Shown here in pieces: positions 32,915 through 44,462 of a stretch of 64,000 nucleotides of DNA. Both the position numbers and the translations under genes were made by a program. The stretch is from the NCBI GenBank assembly GCA_032358255.1, contig JAULBX010002225.1, positions 62,001 to 126,000 of the forward strand, read 5' to 3'. The notes beneath the pieces are model-generated. The model was not told the origin of the DNA and made no database searches. It was given only the letters and a program-made list of their open reading frames with translations. Every line of letters starts with the position of its first letter. The first letter of the stretch is position 1. The DNA is from Heterotrichella gracilis (taxonomy: Eukaryota; Sar; Xanthophyceae; Tribonematales; Xanthonemataceae).

Positions 32915-33450
32915 CACATTTTGATTCCTTGAAGGCGGGAAGGCCCCCCATGCACACGCTGCCTCAACTGCCACTCAATCCCACACGCCCAACCCCGGGC
33001 TGTCGCCCCAAAGACACAGGCTGTTCCAGCTGGCAGTGCCCCCCCACATACCGTTTCCATATCACACTTCCCTCCACATGCTGTTTCAGCTGGCTCATAC
33101 CTTGGCTTCTTGTAGGCTGGCACCCCACCATCTAGGCACAGGCTGGGCACTGCCAATGAGCCATTCAGCTCCTCTGTCTGATGCGCATCCACTCTGTAGC
33201 GCTCCCCTTGCCCCCACGCTGCCTCAGATGGGAATCAATACCCCCCCACATGCTGATCCGCCTGGCTGTGCACCGGACAGGGGGTTTCACCTGGCTGATT
33301 TGGCTGCCCCCAATCCCCGTCCTGCGCGAGTGACGCTCACACCCTTGGCTTCTTGACGGATGGCACCCCACCAACAGGCAGGCTGAGCACCGTTGCCGAC
33401 CCGTCCAGCATCTCGGCATGGCCCAGAACAACCGCATAGCGCTCCGCCCC
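32915..33450 (-). repeat. three diverged tandem copies of the UVR8 last exon
   Basis: Beyond the intact last exon (33538-33672) lie copies at about 33340-33450, 33100-33190 and 32915-32960. They read AERYAVVLGHAEMLDGSATV...GGVPSVKKPRV, then GERYRVDAHQTEELNGSLAV...GGVPAYKKPR, then GGLPAFKESK. Identity falls with distance. The nearest copy keeps an AG acceptor (GTAGGCAG) and a stop at the same place as the parent, so it could serve as an alternative last exon. The VP core changes from VVPDQ to VVLGH to RVDAH. Confidence 0.85.
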
Positions 33451-33537
33451 CCAACGCTGCCTACGCTGGGCGGTGACTCCCCCCCTCCGCATGCTGATTC
33501 GGCTGGCTGCGCACCGACAGGGGGTTTCACCTGGAGC

Positions 33538-36500
33538 TCACACCCTTGGCTTCTTGTATGTGGGCACCCCACCGTCAGGCAGGCTGGGCACCGTCATTGA
33601 CCCGTTCAGCTCAGCAGGTTGGTCCGGAACCACTGCGTAGCGGTCCGCAGGGGGGATGTAGGAGGCGTCGGTCTGCAAATGCGGAGGAGGGAACATTGAG
33701 CAATCTCTCATAAACAAAATAAGCAATCTCACCCATCAACATGTACAGTGCACCCACCATATCGCCCCAAGCTGCAACACGCGCATCACCACATGATGAC
33801 CCTATTTCCTGATGGAGGCCCATGCAGACCGCCTCGCCCCCACTTCCAGCACATGCGCCCAACATCCATCCATCTCCCAACTTAACACCGCCAATAGCTG
33901 CAGTCCTGATGACACTACACCAGGACCCAATCCACACCGTAGTCCTCCCTTATCCCCCCCACGCATGTGCTCCCATTGAGCCCCTTCAACTCCAAAGTGC
34001 CTGCTGTACCCCCATCCCCCACCCACCCACCACCATGCATAAACGCGCAATCCTCATGAGCTCCCACTCTCCCCCCGATAAAACCACCCCCCTACCCACC
34101 TGTGCCCCCTTGAGCGCCTCCAGATCCAAAGTGCCTGCTGACAGAGCAGCCACCTTGCGAGGAAGGTTCCTGCGGGTGGAGGTGATGGTGAGGGGGGGGG
34201 GGGGTACTGAGGCCATGGTTGCGTGGCGGTGAAGGGAATAGAAATGCATGAGGGCACAGCACATTCACCAGCACTCCCCCGCATCGCCACTGCCAGGCAG
34301 TTCTCCACCCACCCCACGCACACCATCACTATCCCACAACTAGCCCTGCAGGCTGACATGGCCCACTAAAACCCACCCAAAACCCTGAACCCCACCCCGC
34401 GCCACTCACTCGTCCTGCAGGATGCCGTGCCCCAGCTGGCCGTTCACTCCCCTGCCCCACGAGTACACGTTCCCCCCTTGGGTCACTGCCAGCGTGTGCC
34501 TCCACCCACACGACAGCAGCGCGGTGGCCTCGCCCTCTGGCAGGCGCACCCGCGAGGGGGCGGCCGCGTCGGAGTTGCTGCCGTTGCCGAGTTGGCCAAA
34601 CTGCGGGTGGGAAAACAGGGGTTCGGCCGCTGTACATGGTTGGATGAGGCTCAACTAGGGCACGCAGGGGGCTGCAAAGGTATGCTGCATGGCTGTGTGG
34701 GTGAGTTGATGTAGCGTTGGCAGGCGCATGCGCGAGGGAGCTGCCAAGGCCAATTTGCTGCTTTTGCCAAACTGTGGGTGGAGGTGAACAGAGGTATAGC
34801 AAAAGTCATGCTAGCCATCGTGGATCAGAGCAATACTCTGCCTGCCTTTACCTCCGTCACTGCTGCGTGGCGACAACCGCCACCACCTCCAAAGGTATAT
34901 TGCGGTCGATATCCTCACTTTTTGCAACGCCACTATGCCAATACCAATGCCACCAGCCAGCCATGCATCCATAGTACTATTGACCTTGTTTTTCATAACA
35001 GGCAGAAGCACTCCCTACCTTGTTCCAGCCCCATGCGTATAGCCTGCCCTCGTCATCGGCTGCCGCAGAGTGGCGCCAGCCTCCAGCCAGGGTCACCACG
35101 CGCACACTCGCAAGGCTCTCGATGCGCTTGGGGATGAGGTGGTCGCTGCGAGATGATGAAAAGCATTGGACAAAAATGCTTGGAAGAAAGGGAAAAGAAG
35201 CTGGCCATGCAGGAATGGCAAATGTGGTGGGCGCGCCACTTTTGATGCCAGGCGCTTGGGAAGGAGGCGGCTGCTGCGGCAATATGAATGAGGACCTGCA
35301 TTTACATTGCCACATCTCTAAGGTTCACCATTTCTGAGCCGCTGCGGGTACTCATTATTTATTCTTATTCTCTAAAGGTACAGGGCTGATATTCAGGATT
35401 TCCCCGTGCATGGCCTCGCTGTGTCCACCTGCCCACCCACATGCATACACACCCCAACCCATGCCATCTGCGACACCATGACATGCCCTGCTAGGACCTG
35501 CGTTTAGGGTTTTGTGGTTCCCTCCGCACCTGAAATCCCCGTGGCCCAGCTGGCCATACTCTGACCACCCAAAGGCCTACACGCCCCAAATCATGCTGAT
35601 GATGTTCATGACATGCCTTCCTAAAGTTGGCGTAAGTTCACGTCACACCCTCCTAGGGTCTAGATTTAGGTTTTTGGGTTTTTCTCGCACCTGAAGTCCC
35701 CGTGGCCCAGCTGGCCATACTTTGACCAGCCAAACGTGTACACACGCCCCTCCTCGTCCGCTGCGATGGAGTGCCGCCACCCACACGCCACCTTGGTCAC
35801 CTTGGTACCCTCCAGACCCACCACCTTCACGGGGGTGTACCTGGGGAAGCAGGGTAGGGTATTAGGATCAAGGTTTTAGGAGCGGCCTCCCGGCATGCCG
35901 CGTTGGCAGGAGGTGGGTGGGTGGGTGGGTGGGTGCACGAGATGGGGCGGGTGGGCGGCCATGCATGTGGCATATATGGTGGTGGTGATGGGCGGCATAT
36001 GCATGTGGCATATTGGCGGATCCAAACCTTGTTTCCAACCCCATTTGACACCCCAGCCTCAAAATCTGCACTGGCATTCCATCGCGCAGGTTACTACACC
36101 CGCCCCACCCCTACGACAACACCTGTGCACAGTCTTCCCATGTACAGCGCCATGAACTCCTCTGGTGTGCAATTTCCAACCCCACCACCTCCGCAAATAC
36201 CCCATGCACCTTCCCAAGCCCCATTGCCTCGCACCTGTCCTGACACTCGCCATCGCCCAGGTTGCCGTAGCGGCCCCACCCCCACGAGTACACCTGCGCC
36301 GACGAGGGAGCACATAAGCAGTGGGAGATATTGAAACAATGCACGTCAGCAGCGGGTGCGTTGCAAATGGCGCATCAGCCGGTGGAAGACAGTGGCAGGT
36401 ACCAAAGCTTGCCGTATCCCCCTAGAAGAGTGCAGTGTGGCTGGTTGCAAGGACCATGCAACTGCTTTACTTGCCGCCATAAAAAGCCTACAGCGCGGCA

Positions 36501-37891
36501 GGAGTCTCACACGGCATGGTGTATAGCCGTGAACTCTACATGTACGCACTGGTGCACATGTATGCTGCGCCACACCATGTGGGCACTCTGGTGTGGTGCT
36601 ACACCACAGCGCACAGCTCAGATGCCCCTGGGGGCAAGGCAGCGCAGCAGCAGCAGCAGCAGCACCCACCCCAGCCCAGCCCTGTAGCGCGCCATGCACT
36701 ACATGTGCGCCAGTAACAATTACCCAGCATGACACCCGATAGACCCACCTCTCCCTTGGCTGTGGCGGCCACCGAGTGCTCCGGCCCACCCTCAACCGTA
36801 AACCCTAAACGTGCAACTGTAAGCCAACCCACCTCTCCCTTGGCTGTGGCGGCCACCGAGTGCTCCGCCCCACATGACACGCTCGCCACTGGCTCCTGCA
36901 CAACAGGGAGAAGGGGGTCCATCACCAGCTACCTTGAGTGTATGCACAGGTTGCTCGCTTTCACCAGGCCAAACCCGCTGATGGATGTAGTGCAGGCATT
37001 GGTGGATTCGGCTCGCGCGTGGCTGGACCAACATTAAACCCTAGACACCCTGGTTGGCAGCAGGTCACTTCAAGTAGTTTGAGTGCATTCAGTGCAGTGC
37101 AGTGTGTAGCACAGCAAATCTACGTGTGCATCCCCTTGTACCCACCTTGAGCGCCACCACCTTGGTCGGGTGGAGCACATCGCTGTTGTTGCCTAAGCCC
37201 AGCTGCCCGTTCTGGTTCCTCCCGAAGCTGTAGAGGCCACCATCAGCAGTGATGACCACCGTGTGGGTGTCCCCACACGCCACCTGCTTGACGCCTAGCC
37301 CGTGTAGGGCGCTGATCTTCTGGGGAAGGAAGACATCTCTGCAGTCCCCGTGGCCCAGTCGCCCAAAGTCACCCCTGTGCAACAACCACCATGCCGCAAC
37401 CTCAACTGCTGATCTGGGTATTCTTACCAAGGTGGGGACCAGACAGTCTGTTGAAGAAATCTTCGCATAAGAGATGTGCAGGGAGGGGTCTGAAGCAGTG
37501 CTATGCAGCAAGATCACAGGGCCGTACCATCCCCAGCTGTACACCTCAGCTGGTCCAGGCGAAACTGCAACGGTGTACTCTGCCCCGCAGTAGACGCTGC
37601 GTACGCCAGCCTCCGAGATTGACCTCACAGACTGGGGAAGGGTGCGTTCTTCTGCGTCTCCATGGCCCAACTGCCCGTCCTCACCTCTTCCCCACGTTAC
37701 TACCAAGCCGTTGCCTGAATGATGACATACAAAAAATAGTCGAAAACAGGATACATTTTGGAGAGATGGTTGAGAGGCACGTGAAACATCGGAGGGCTCG
37801 TACTTAGCAATGCAGCTGAGTGGGAGCTCCCGCAGCCAATAGCCACCACCGACGCCGTGCTAAGCTGCGCTGAGGATGCTTCCTCTGCCAT
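33538..37891 (-). CDS. UVR8: UV-B photoreceptor UVR8 (RCC1-fold)
   Basis: A seven-bladed beta-propeller photoreceptor. In plants and Chlamydomonas, UV-B splits the homodimer through tryptophans and the monomer binds COP1. Exons in gene order are 37804-37891, 37528-37714, 37146-37374, 36833-36895, 36235-36293, 35840-35691, 35145-35019, 34600-34410, 34169-34100 and 33672-33538. All are in phase and give 432 aa (Arabidopsis 440). RCC1 blades show GEDGQLGHGD, GDFGRLGHGD, QNGQLGLGNNSD, WGRYGNLGDG, SKYGQLGHGDF, FGQLGNG and VNGQLGHG. Three GWRH(S/T) motifs (CGWRHSIAAD, GGWRHSAAAD, CGWRHTLAVT) are the UV-B-sensing tryptophan signature that separates UVR8 from ordinary RCC1 proteins. The tail ADRYAVVPDQP is the COP1-binding VP motif of the C27 region. 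Introns carry decayed exon-edge copies. Confidence 0.96.
33965..34010 (-). repeat. decayed copy of the UVR8 exon 34100-34169 3' edge
   Basis: GAGCCCCTTCAACTCCAAAG, then TGCCTGCTG, resembles 34112-34142 (TTGAGCGCCTCCAGATCCAA, then AGTGCCTGCTG). Confidence 0.7.
35500..35590 (-). repeat. decayed copy of the UVR8 exon 35691-35840 3' edge
   Basis: CGCACCTGAAATCCCCGTGG and the following bases up to about 35585 match 35687-35745. Both copies are preceded on the plus strand by TTTAGGTTTT-type sequence (35501-35515 and 35663-35684). Confidence 0.9.
36745..36795 (-). repeat. decayed copy of the UVR8 exon 36833-36895 3' edge
   Basis: CCCACCTCTCCCTTGGCTGT and on to GAGTGCTCC is nearly identical to 36828-36871. 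GTAAACCCTAAACGTG lies between copy and parent. Confidence 0.9.
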
Positions 37892-38304
37892 TGTTCTCCT
37901 CTAATGGTTGGGTGTATCAATAAGCGTGGGTGGGCCAAATGCCGCAAATCCGGACAGCATCAACCAAGGACATTAACTAAACATCCGCATTGCCAGCTGG
38001 AAGAAGGAACGATGACTTGCGCTGGGTGCGAGACCTCTCGGCGGTGATGCAGTTCGTAGGTAACCCAGTGCACAATGCATGCACACAAGGGCGCCCTAGT
38101 GACACGTGGAGGGACCGAGAAGAGATGCTGCGTTCGTCTGGAAAGCGCTGAAACTCAGGAAGCGAACGGGGAACGAGACAGTGTCGCCAAACTCGCGCGC
38201 CTCTGCTGTAAACGATAACCAGTACCGAAAAAGCGCAAACACTTGACGTAGCTTCCGGCGGAACCTTATCCCGGCGGCGGCTCCATCTAGATCGGCCGCC
38301 GTCC
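37892..38304. promoter_or_regulatory. divergent promoter region, UVR8 and kinase-like gene
   Basis: About 410 bases between the UVR8 start codon and the next rightward unit. No TATA box is obvious. A telo-box-like CCTAAACCCTAACC lies at 38303-38316. The call rests on position only. Confidence 0.35.
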
Positions 38305-38665
38305 TAAACCCTAACCGCCGTTGATAATACCCTAATTCTCTGACTCACGTGAACCGATGGAATTCCTTCTCGTTAAGACCGGAAGGCTTCGCTTTCTGCG
38401 TGCTGCGTATGATAGAGGCCCTGCTGATTTCATTGCCTGGGGTATTTATATAACCCCCACTGTTTCTGCACACGGCGTCGAGCTTGCGGGAATTAATGCA
38501 TGCTTTTATGCATGCATAAAAGTCGAGGGGTTCGAAACAGGGAGCTGTGAGACCTTACAGGAAAGCCTCTGTTCAACAGCTGGTGTTCGTTGGTGTGCGC
38601 TATCTAAGCCAGCTACCGTGGCGCAATGGGGAGGCAGCACTACGCGCCCATATAGCCCACATAAC
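38305..38665 (+). repeat. copy of the permease gene 5' flank
   Basis: Diverged but collinear with 45490-45825. Matches include TTGATAATACCCTAATTCT against TTGTTAAAACCCTAATTCC, TGATAGAGGCCCTGCT against TGATAGAAGCCCTGCT, and CTACCGTGGCGCAATGGGGA against the permease start region GTTACCGTGGCCACATGGCG. The permease ATG is not kept here. Confidence 0.7.
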
Positions 38666-39329
38666 ATGTGTACACTTCCTGTGTCAGGAGGTGCAGCAGG
38701 TTCGAATTATTCGAATTCACGTGGAGCAGCAGGTTCGAATTCAACCCAGCCCTTTAATAGTGATCAGCTTGCTGTGCAGTGGGTGAAGGTAGTCTCCAAT
38801 GGACCTTTTGGACTCTATTCAATAAACTCCATATTTAATAGCTGGTTGTTCAGTACTGCCTTCACGGGACAATTTTTTTAAACGAAACAGACGTCTGTCG
38901 ACAAACCTGCGCAGATGCAGGCTGAAAAGCTCGAAAAGCCAGCTGAAAAGCCAGCATGCAGGGGCACATTCTCGAGTCACGCTAACCGTGTACAAAGCGA
39001 CGAAACGATACATAGCTTTGTACTCATTACTGTTTTTTTAACTATATAGCTTGCTTGCCGTGTTCTCCTTGTCCTTCTTTGCGTCCCAGGTGCACCATGT
39101 GCACGTGCAGCTGCTTTCTAGCTGTACTAATACCAGCTTGCTATGTACTGGGTGAGGGCCGGCTCTGTAGACGCTCTCATGCACTCGGAGTCTTCCTGGT
39201 ACTCCCCCTCCCACCTCTTCCATATATATCTTCCATATTTTTCACAGGACACGCGGCCAGCTTATAACTCTGAAACAGTCGACGCCAACTACGCCAACGT
39301 CACCCTGGGGCACAGAAAGCACCACCAGT

Positions 39330-39475
39330 TGAACCCACCCACAGCCAGCACCTCTACCACCCACCACCACCCACCACCACCTACACCACCACCTCCCACC
39401 ACCACGTGCACCTCTCACCACCACCACCCACCACCACCACTTACCACCACCTCCCACCCACCAAGCTCCTCGCGC
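39330..39475. repeat. CCACCA microsatellite
   Basis: A long run of CACCAC and CCACCT units at the left edge of the kinase-like gene's first recognisable exon. It generates Pro/His/Thr-rich spurious frames. Confidence 0.9.
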
Positions 39476-42400
39476 GGGCAGCCCTGCAGCTACAGGCCCT
39501 CCTGGCGCTGTGCTGTTGTGTAGCAACCTATGCAGAGCTGATGATTGACGGCGACGGCGTGACAAACCCCTCAATTTCGGCAGGGTTGTTGGGCGCTCTG
39601 ATAGCTCTTCTCGGCATCGTGCTGGGCTTGCTGAGCCTGCTTTTGTGGAGCGAGTACCGACACAGGGGATTAGGTGAGAAGGCCACACATTGACACACGT
39701 GTTGGGTGAGTCAACAGCTGCTCTACCTCATGGACCCTGTACAGGTGCACGTGGTGGCTCAGCTGAGCGCAGAAGTGCTCAACCTGGAAGGGAGTGTGGA
39801 GGAGAAGGCCCGGTACTGCTTGTCAAGGTGGACAGCCCTCGACATGACCATGGAGCAGTGGCAGGCGCTGCGGGACTCCCTTTCACCGTGTGAGGTTGCC
39901 AGCTACCTGAAATCACGTGAGCGTATGTACCCATCTAGGTTGTGTTCCGTCTTCAACCGCGTGCGCCTCCCCAGGCCAGAACCACTGCATGTGTGTAATG
40001 ACGGGGTGTCTGTAGGCGTTGCCTATTTTCAATCATTTCTTTGAATTACATCTTTCTGGCCCTCTTTTACCTCTTCACCCCATCACTCACCTGCACCACA
40101 AGTCAATTATGTAGTGGTGTGTAGCTGGTCTAGGCAGCCACCGGGTTCAGGCCTGGGGCGGGGTGGGGTTTAGGGTGGGGTTTAGGGTGGGGTTTAGGGT
40201 TTAGGGTTGCCTACATTGCACAACAGCCACCAACATTTGGCACCAGTGCATCAGTTCACCAAGTGGTTAGGTGTGATGCAATACTGTATGTAGGTAGCAT
40301 CAATAGTGTGCATGTGGTTCAGCACTGCTCGGGGTTACCTCCCTTGCTGTTACTTCCTGGCTGATGCAGCTGACACGCATGTGCACAGCTTAACTTGTGA
40401 TGTGTAATTTCCTGTGATATTTTTCTGCACAATGAGCAGCACCACACTTGTCCATACAGTTCATACAGTTGGCGCATGACGGTTGATGTCACCTGGTGTT
40501 GCATTACCTTGACCTTTGTGCATGACATGTTGCTGCACCACCAACATGTTAACATAAAGTCCTCTGTACCGCCACCCATGGATTTATATCAACCTTGCAC
40601 TTGCTTGTTCTTCACAGCGGGCTCTGGGGGCGAAAGTGTACAAGGGTGCGCACTGGGTGTACGAAAGCACCTGCAGGCAGACAGACAGGCAGCCTGAAGG
40701 TTCATTTTTTTTTAATTCTACGGTGTGGCTTTGCAGTTATCCCCAGGATGACGGCTCTGCAAACGGTGAAGCAATGTGCTCCAAAGTTGTTGGGCCGCGG
40801 CAGTGACAAAATGGCATCAACGCCCACACCTAGAGCGGCGCATGCAAGGACCTTTGACACCCTACTCCCCTTCCCTGAATTCCTAGCTGGAGTCCCAGAG
40901 CTACTGAGAACACTTGCGGTACTTGCGGCGGATCCAGGCAGAGCCAAGTATTCCCCAGTGAGTCACAAACTACCAAGGAATTCTTTTGTATGTCTGAACA
41001 TGCCATTACTCCCCATTTTTCAGAGATACAAAAGTAATCAGCTGGCTTTGGCTACAGTGTTCAACAGACTGGGCCGCTTGCTTGCCGGCTCAGTGTCAAT
41101 TCAAATGAAATAACCCTTTCCATTTATCTTTAAACTCGCCAGTGAATGTCACTCGCGTGCCAGCTCAGTGTCAATCTTAAATGAATAAACACTTGTCATG
41201 CGCACCATTATTGACTCAGTCCCAATTCAAAACTGAGGTGACACTGATAATGTGTACATTTTCTTCATGTCTGCAGAGTGACGACGATGTGCCGTCTGCG
41301 GGTGATCAGGTGGATGTCCGAGGGGCCTTGTATTACAACATCCTCACTCGGGTGAACAAAGTGGCTGCAGATTTGGGGATAGGTACGATTGCACGTAGGG
41401 AAATGCGCACTTATATATATATTTTATATCAGTTGCAAAATAGCCAAAGTAGTCAATAGGTACGCTTGCACCAACATAATCCTTCCCTGCCATCGGGCTG
41501 TTTGTGGTGTTATAGTCGGTTCAAAAGGTTTTGTTATCAGCTATGTGTGTTGATTGCATGGTTGTGGTTTGTTTCTTCCACCCCTTACTGTACCATTTTG
41601 CATTTAGAATGCCACGTGGTACCGTCTTATTAACGCTCACCTTGTGCTGTGAATACAGGCACAGAGTTTGTGGGCAATGGCTGCAACCGGGCTCTATCCT
41701 TCACAAACATTGTCATCCGCCCATGTGACAAAAGCACAAATTAGGATGACCTCTCAGCCCTCATCCTGGGTGTCGTACGAGTACATGGGGACTGGGAGTT
41801 TGACCTCCCTGCTGGCATGGATCTCAGCGCAGCACTGCAAGACGAGGAGCTGGGGCCGAAGGTGATAGCGGCCCTCCAGCAGGTGAGAAAAAAATAAATA
41901 AATAAATAACAAATAGAAAAGCCAAACAGCTACGTAGGTTGAGAGCTCCCAGCTCCCAGCTCCCAGCTTCAGCAAGTGACAATACATGAATATATAAATA
42001 TTTAAATAAATAAATAGATATAATAAAAGAAAAAAGCGACGCTGGTTGACAAGACAAGCTCCCAGCTCTCGTAGGTGAGACACCAATTTCTGAGAACCTC
42101 TGTTTGTGCGCCTTGCAATGTAATTGTAGAATGTCTTGGTCAGGAGCAATGGTATTTGCTATAAACACACAACTGACCGCGTTCAGGGCGGCTGCGCAGG
42201 CATATGGCGACGCAGTGACTGACGAAGCGGCTCTGGTCATCCTCTCCAACTACCACATCACCTTTGTGGTGGAGCGCAACACAGAAGATGCCAGCGACAG
42301 GACCCTAAAAGTCTCGCCCCCCGTGGCATGGAACGACACGGAATACCCTCCCTATGCGGTTTGGCTCTGGGTGCTCCAGCGCGCATCAAGACATCTGGCA

Positions 42401-43897
42401 GTCCATGTGCAGGCTCGGCTGGCAAGGACAGGGGTTCCACTCACTCCCCCTGGGTACAGTCTCCAGGGCAACGCCAGAGCCCTTATCATGGGATTGCCTC
42501 AAGGACCCGCAGCCGCACCACAGTGTCTGGCAACCAGCAAAGTACCGCAGCGCCATCCAGCGGCGGCAACCCAGTGGCGCACTCCCGCACAGGCACTGCG
42601 GGCGTTCTAGGCCTTCCTAGTGGCTTGGAGGCTGTGATGCCATCTACCAATGGCCAGCCCAGCCTTTCTGCCAGGCTGGCAGATCTTGCAGAGCTGACTG
42701 GGGCTGGGGGACCGCTGTCAGCTGTGGAGGATTTCATAGGCCAGCTGCCCATCTTGTCATACAACGAGCTGCAGCTGTCGGGAGAGTGCCTGGGGGGCAG
42801 CGACAACACCCACGTCATGAAGGTGAGAATGCTGCTGTTTAGGGTTTAGGGTTTAGGTAGTTTGGGGTTCAGGGAACGCACATGCAACCCGCAGGTAAAA
42901 TGTGCTAGTCATGAAGGTATGACTGCTGCTGCATAAATGCACATGCGATCCGCAGGCCGATGGGCTGAAGTCAGTGTAGAGCTCAGGGTCCTTAGGACAG
43001 TGTGAGCACCAACAATGCTTTTGCATTTTTCTGGTGGCCCTGGGGACTGGCGGGGCCAAGACAAGTGTATTGTTAAGAATAATAACAATAACAGTAAGAA
43101 GTAATAAGGACAAATAGTAAATTTGTGGCAACCATGCAGGGGCGCTGGGGCGACTGCCCTTCCGTTGTCAAGATCTACAACCCACACCAGGTCCGGCACA
43201 ATCCGGAGGAGTATGCGGTCCTCCATTTCCTCCGCGAGCTGCGTGCGTACATCGAGCTCCAAACCCTGCAGGGCAAGGCCATCCCGGTGCTTTTTGCAGT
43301 TGGCCGCCTGCCGCACACCGGCGCTCCGCTGCTGGTGCTTGAGGTGGGTGGAGCCCCCGGGGATGGCTTCGCCGCTGCCGCCCTTGTAAAATTTTCAGGT
43401 CTTAATTCTGGTGCTTCAGGAGTATTATTCTTGTAGTGTAATCAAGGGGTATATAGAAAAAGATTTCCTTGGTTTAATTTGGTATTTGCTTCATATTTTA
43501 TCATTCTTTTTTTTATCTTTTCCCTACTTTTATGATTAATTGAAAAACCTGGTTTGATGCATCTTAATTTTAAATGGTTAGAATTATTTTACAATAAGTT
43601 GATTTTTTACTTGCTCGCCCACTGCTGGTGCTTCAGGCGGCCGAGCCACTGATTGTGCTCAAGACGCCAGAGCCCCTGCGGGCTCCGCTGCGGCCTCCGC
43701 ACATTCGGGGGGCACGGGCGGCCCTCAGGCGGCTGCATGCAGCGGGCTTGGCGCACGGCGATGTGGATGAATGGAACCTGCTACAGACTGGTTCAGGGCG
43801 GGTGTGGCTGTGTGACCTGGCATGGTGCGAGGCGGGCACTGCGGAAGCCCGGGCGGCTGATATCGAGGCCTTGATGGGACTGGAGGTGGCTGGATAG
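39460..43897 (+). CDS. kinase-fold protein, possibly Crinkler-type (nuclease-fold plus kinase)
   Basis: Clear last exons are 43140-43343 and 43637-43897, with a preceding exon ending at 42822. They encode a kinase-like C-terminus: SGECLGGSDNTHVMKG (loop), SVVKIY (Lys), a helix with EYAVLHFLRELRAYIELQ, LRRLHAAGLAHGDVDEWNLL (HGD catalytic-loop variant of HRD) and VWLCDLAW (DFG replaced by CDL). Upstream, 42184-42405 reads QLTAFRAAAQAYGDAVTDEA...ILSNYHITFVVER. That resembles the restriction-nuclease-fold segment that precedes kinase domains in Crinkler proteins. Less certain exons lie at about 39460-39674 (a hydrophobic segment LIALLGIVLGLLSLLLW), 39745-39913, 40740-40957, 41279-41383 and 41660-41882. 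The middle of the model is incomplete, and I cannot say whether the whole gene is functional. Kinase fold is fairly sure. The Crinkler link is tentative. Confidence 0.5.
40161..40209. repeat. telomere-type interstitial run (TTTAGGG-like)
   Basis: GGGGTTTAGGGTGGGGTTTAGGG units are repeated about five times inside an intron of the kinase-like gene. Confidence 0.9.
41885..42075. repeat. AAAT microsatellite and CTCCCAG tandem units
   Basis: (AAAT)n at 41888-41910 and about 42000-42020 brackets GAGCTCCCAGCTCCCAGCTC-type units at 41940-41970 and 42056-42072. It lies in an intron. Confidence 0.85.
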
Positions 43898-44133
43898 CCC
43901 AGCGGAGTAGATGCTGTAGATGCCGCCTGTTGCCTCTTGTATGCAGTTCTATAGGAGGGAGGAAGGAGGGCAGAGGAAGGCCTGGACCCTCCCGTCCCCA
44001 CCACAGGCCTACTGAGAGCTTTTGGGGAGTGCAGTGTGACTGGGTGGTCGTTACCCTGGATGAGCACAGCTTTGTTTTTGGCTGTTCCACTTCTGTTTTG
44101 CACCATGGCCCCGATAAGTGGACAGACCTTTAA
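43898..44133. other. 3' flank of the kinase-like gene
   Basis: Probably 3' UTR. No other feature seen. Confidence 0.4.
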
Positions 44134-44462
44134 GGTCTCTGCGCAGGCCGAAAATTTTTATTTAACTATGATTGCGCAGGTATATTCTAATTATTTATGC
44201 GCAATGGGCCCTCACTAGTACGGTACACAAAATGCCCTGAATTATCCAGGGCAATATAATGTTCCAATGTGTCTGTTGTTTACCCCCTCTTGTGAGGAGA
44301 CAGGGGTCAGCTTGCATACATAGGAGTGCTTTTGTGTGGAACATTATATTGCCCTGGATAATTCAGGGCATTTTGTGTACCGTACTACCCATTGCGCATA
44401 AAAAATTAGAATATACCTGCGCAATCATAATTAAATAAAAATTTTCGGCCTGCGCAGAGACC
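44134..44462. mobile_element. 329-bp inverted-repeat element (MITE-like)
   Basis: Arms of about 120 bases are inverted copies. The left begins GGTCTCTGCGCAGGCCGAAA and the right ends TTTCGGCCTGCGCAGAGACC, with internal matching blocks TGATTGCGCAGGTATATTCT and CCTGAATTATCCAGGGCAAT. The loop is about 80 bases. The left arm has a short insert relative to the right. No coding sequence and no clear target duplication were found, so the superfamily is unknown. Confidence 0.85.

Noticed and set aside
38620-38760. A-box plus GGTTCGAAT B-box like a tRNA or tRNA-derived SINE
   Set aside because: The A-box comes from the copied permease 5' end, the spacing is too long, and no acceptor stem can be formed.
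38357-38881. 174-codon plus-strand open frame
   Set aside because: It lies over the copied 5' flank, has no family motifs, and its codons do not match the GC-rich usage of the real exons.
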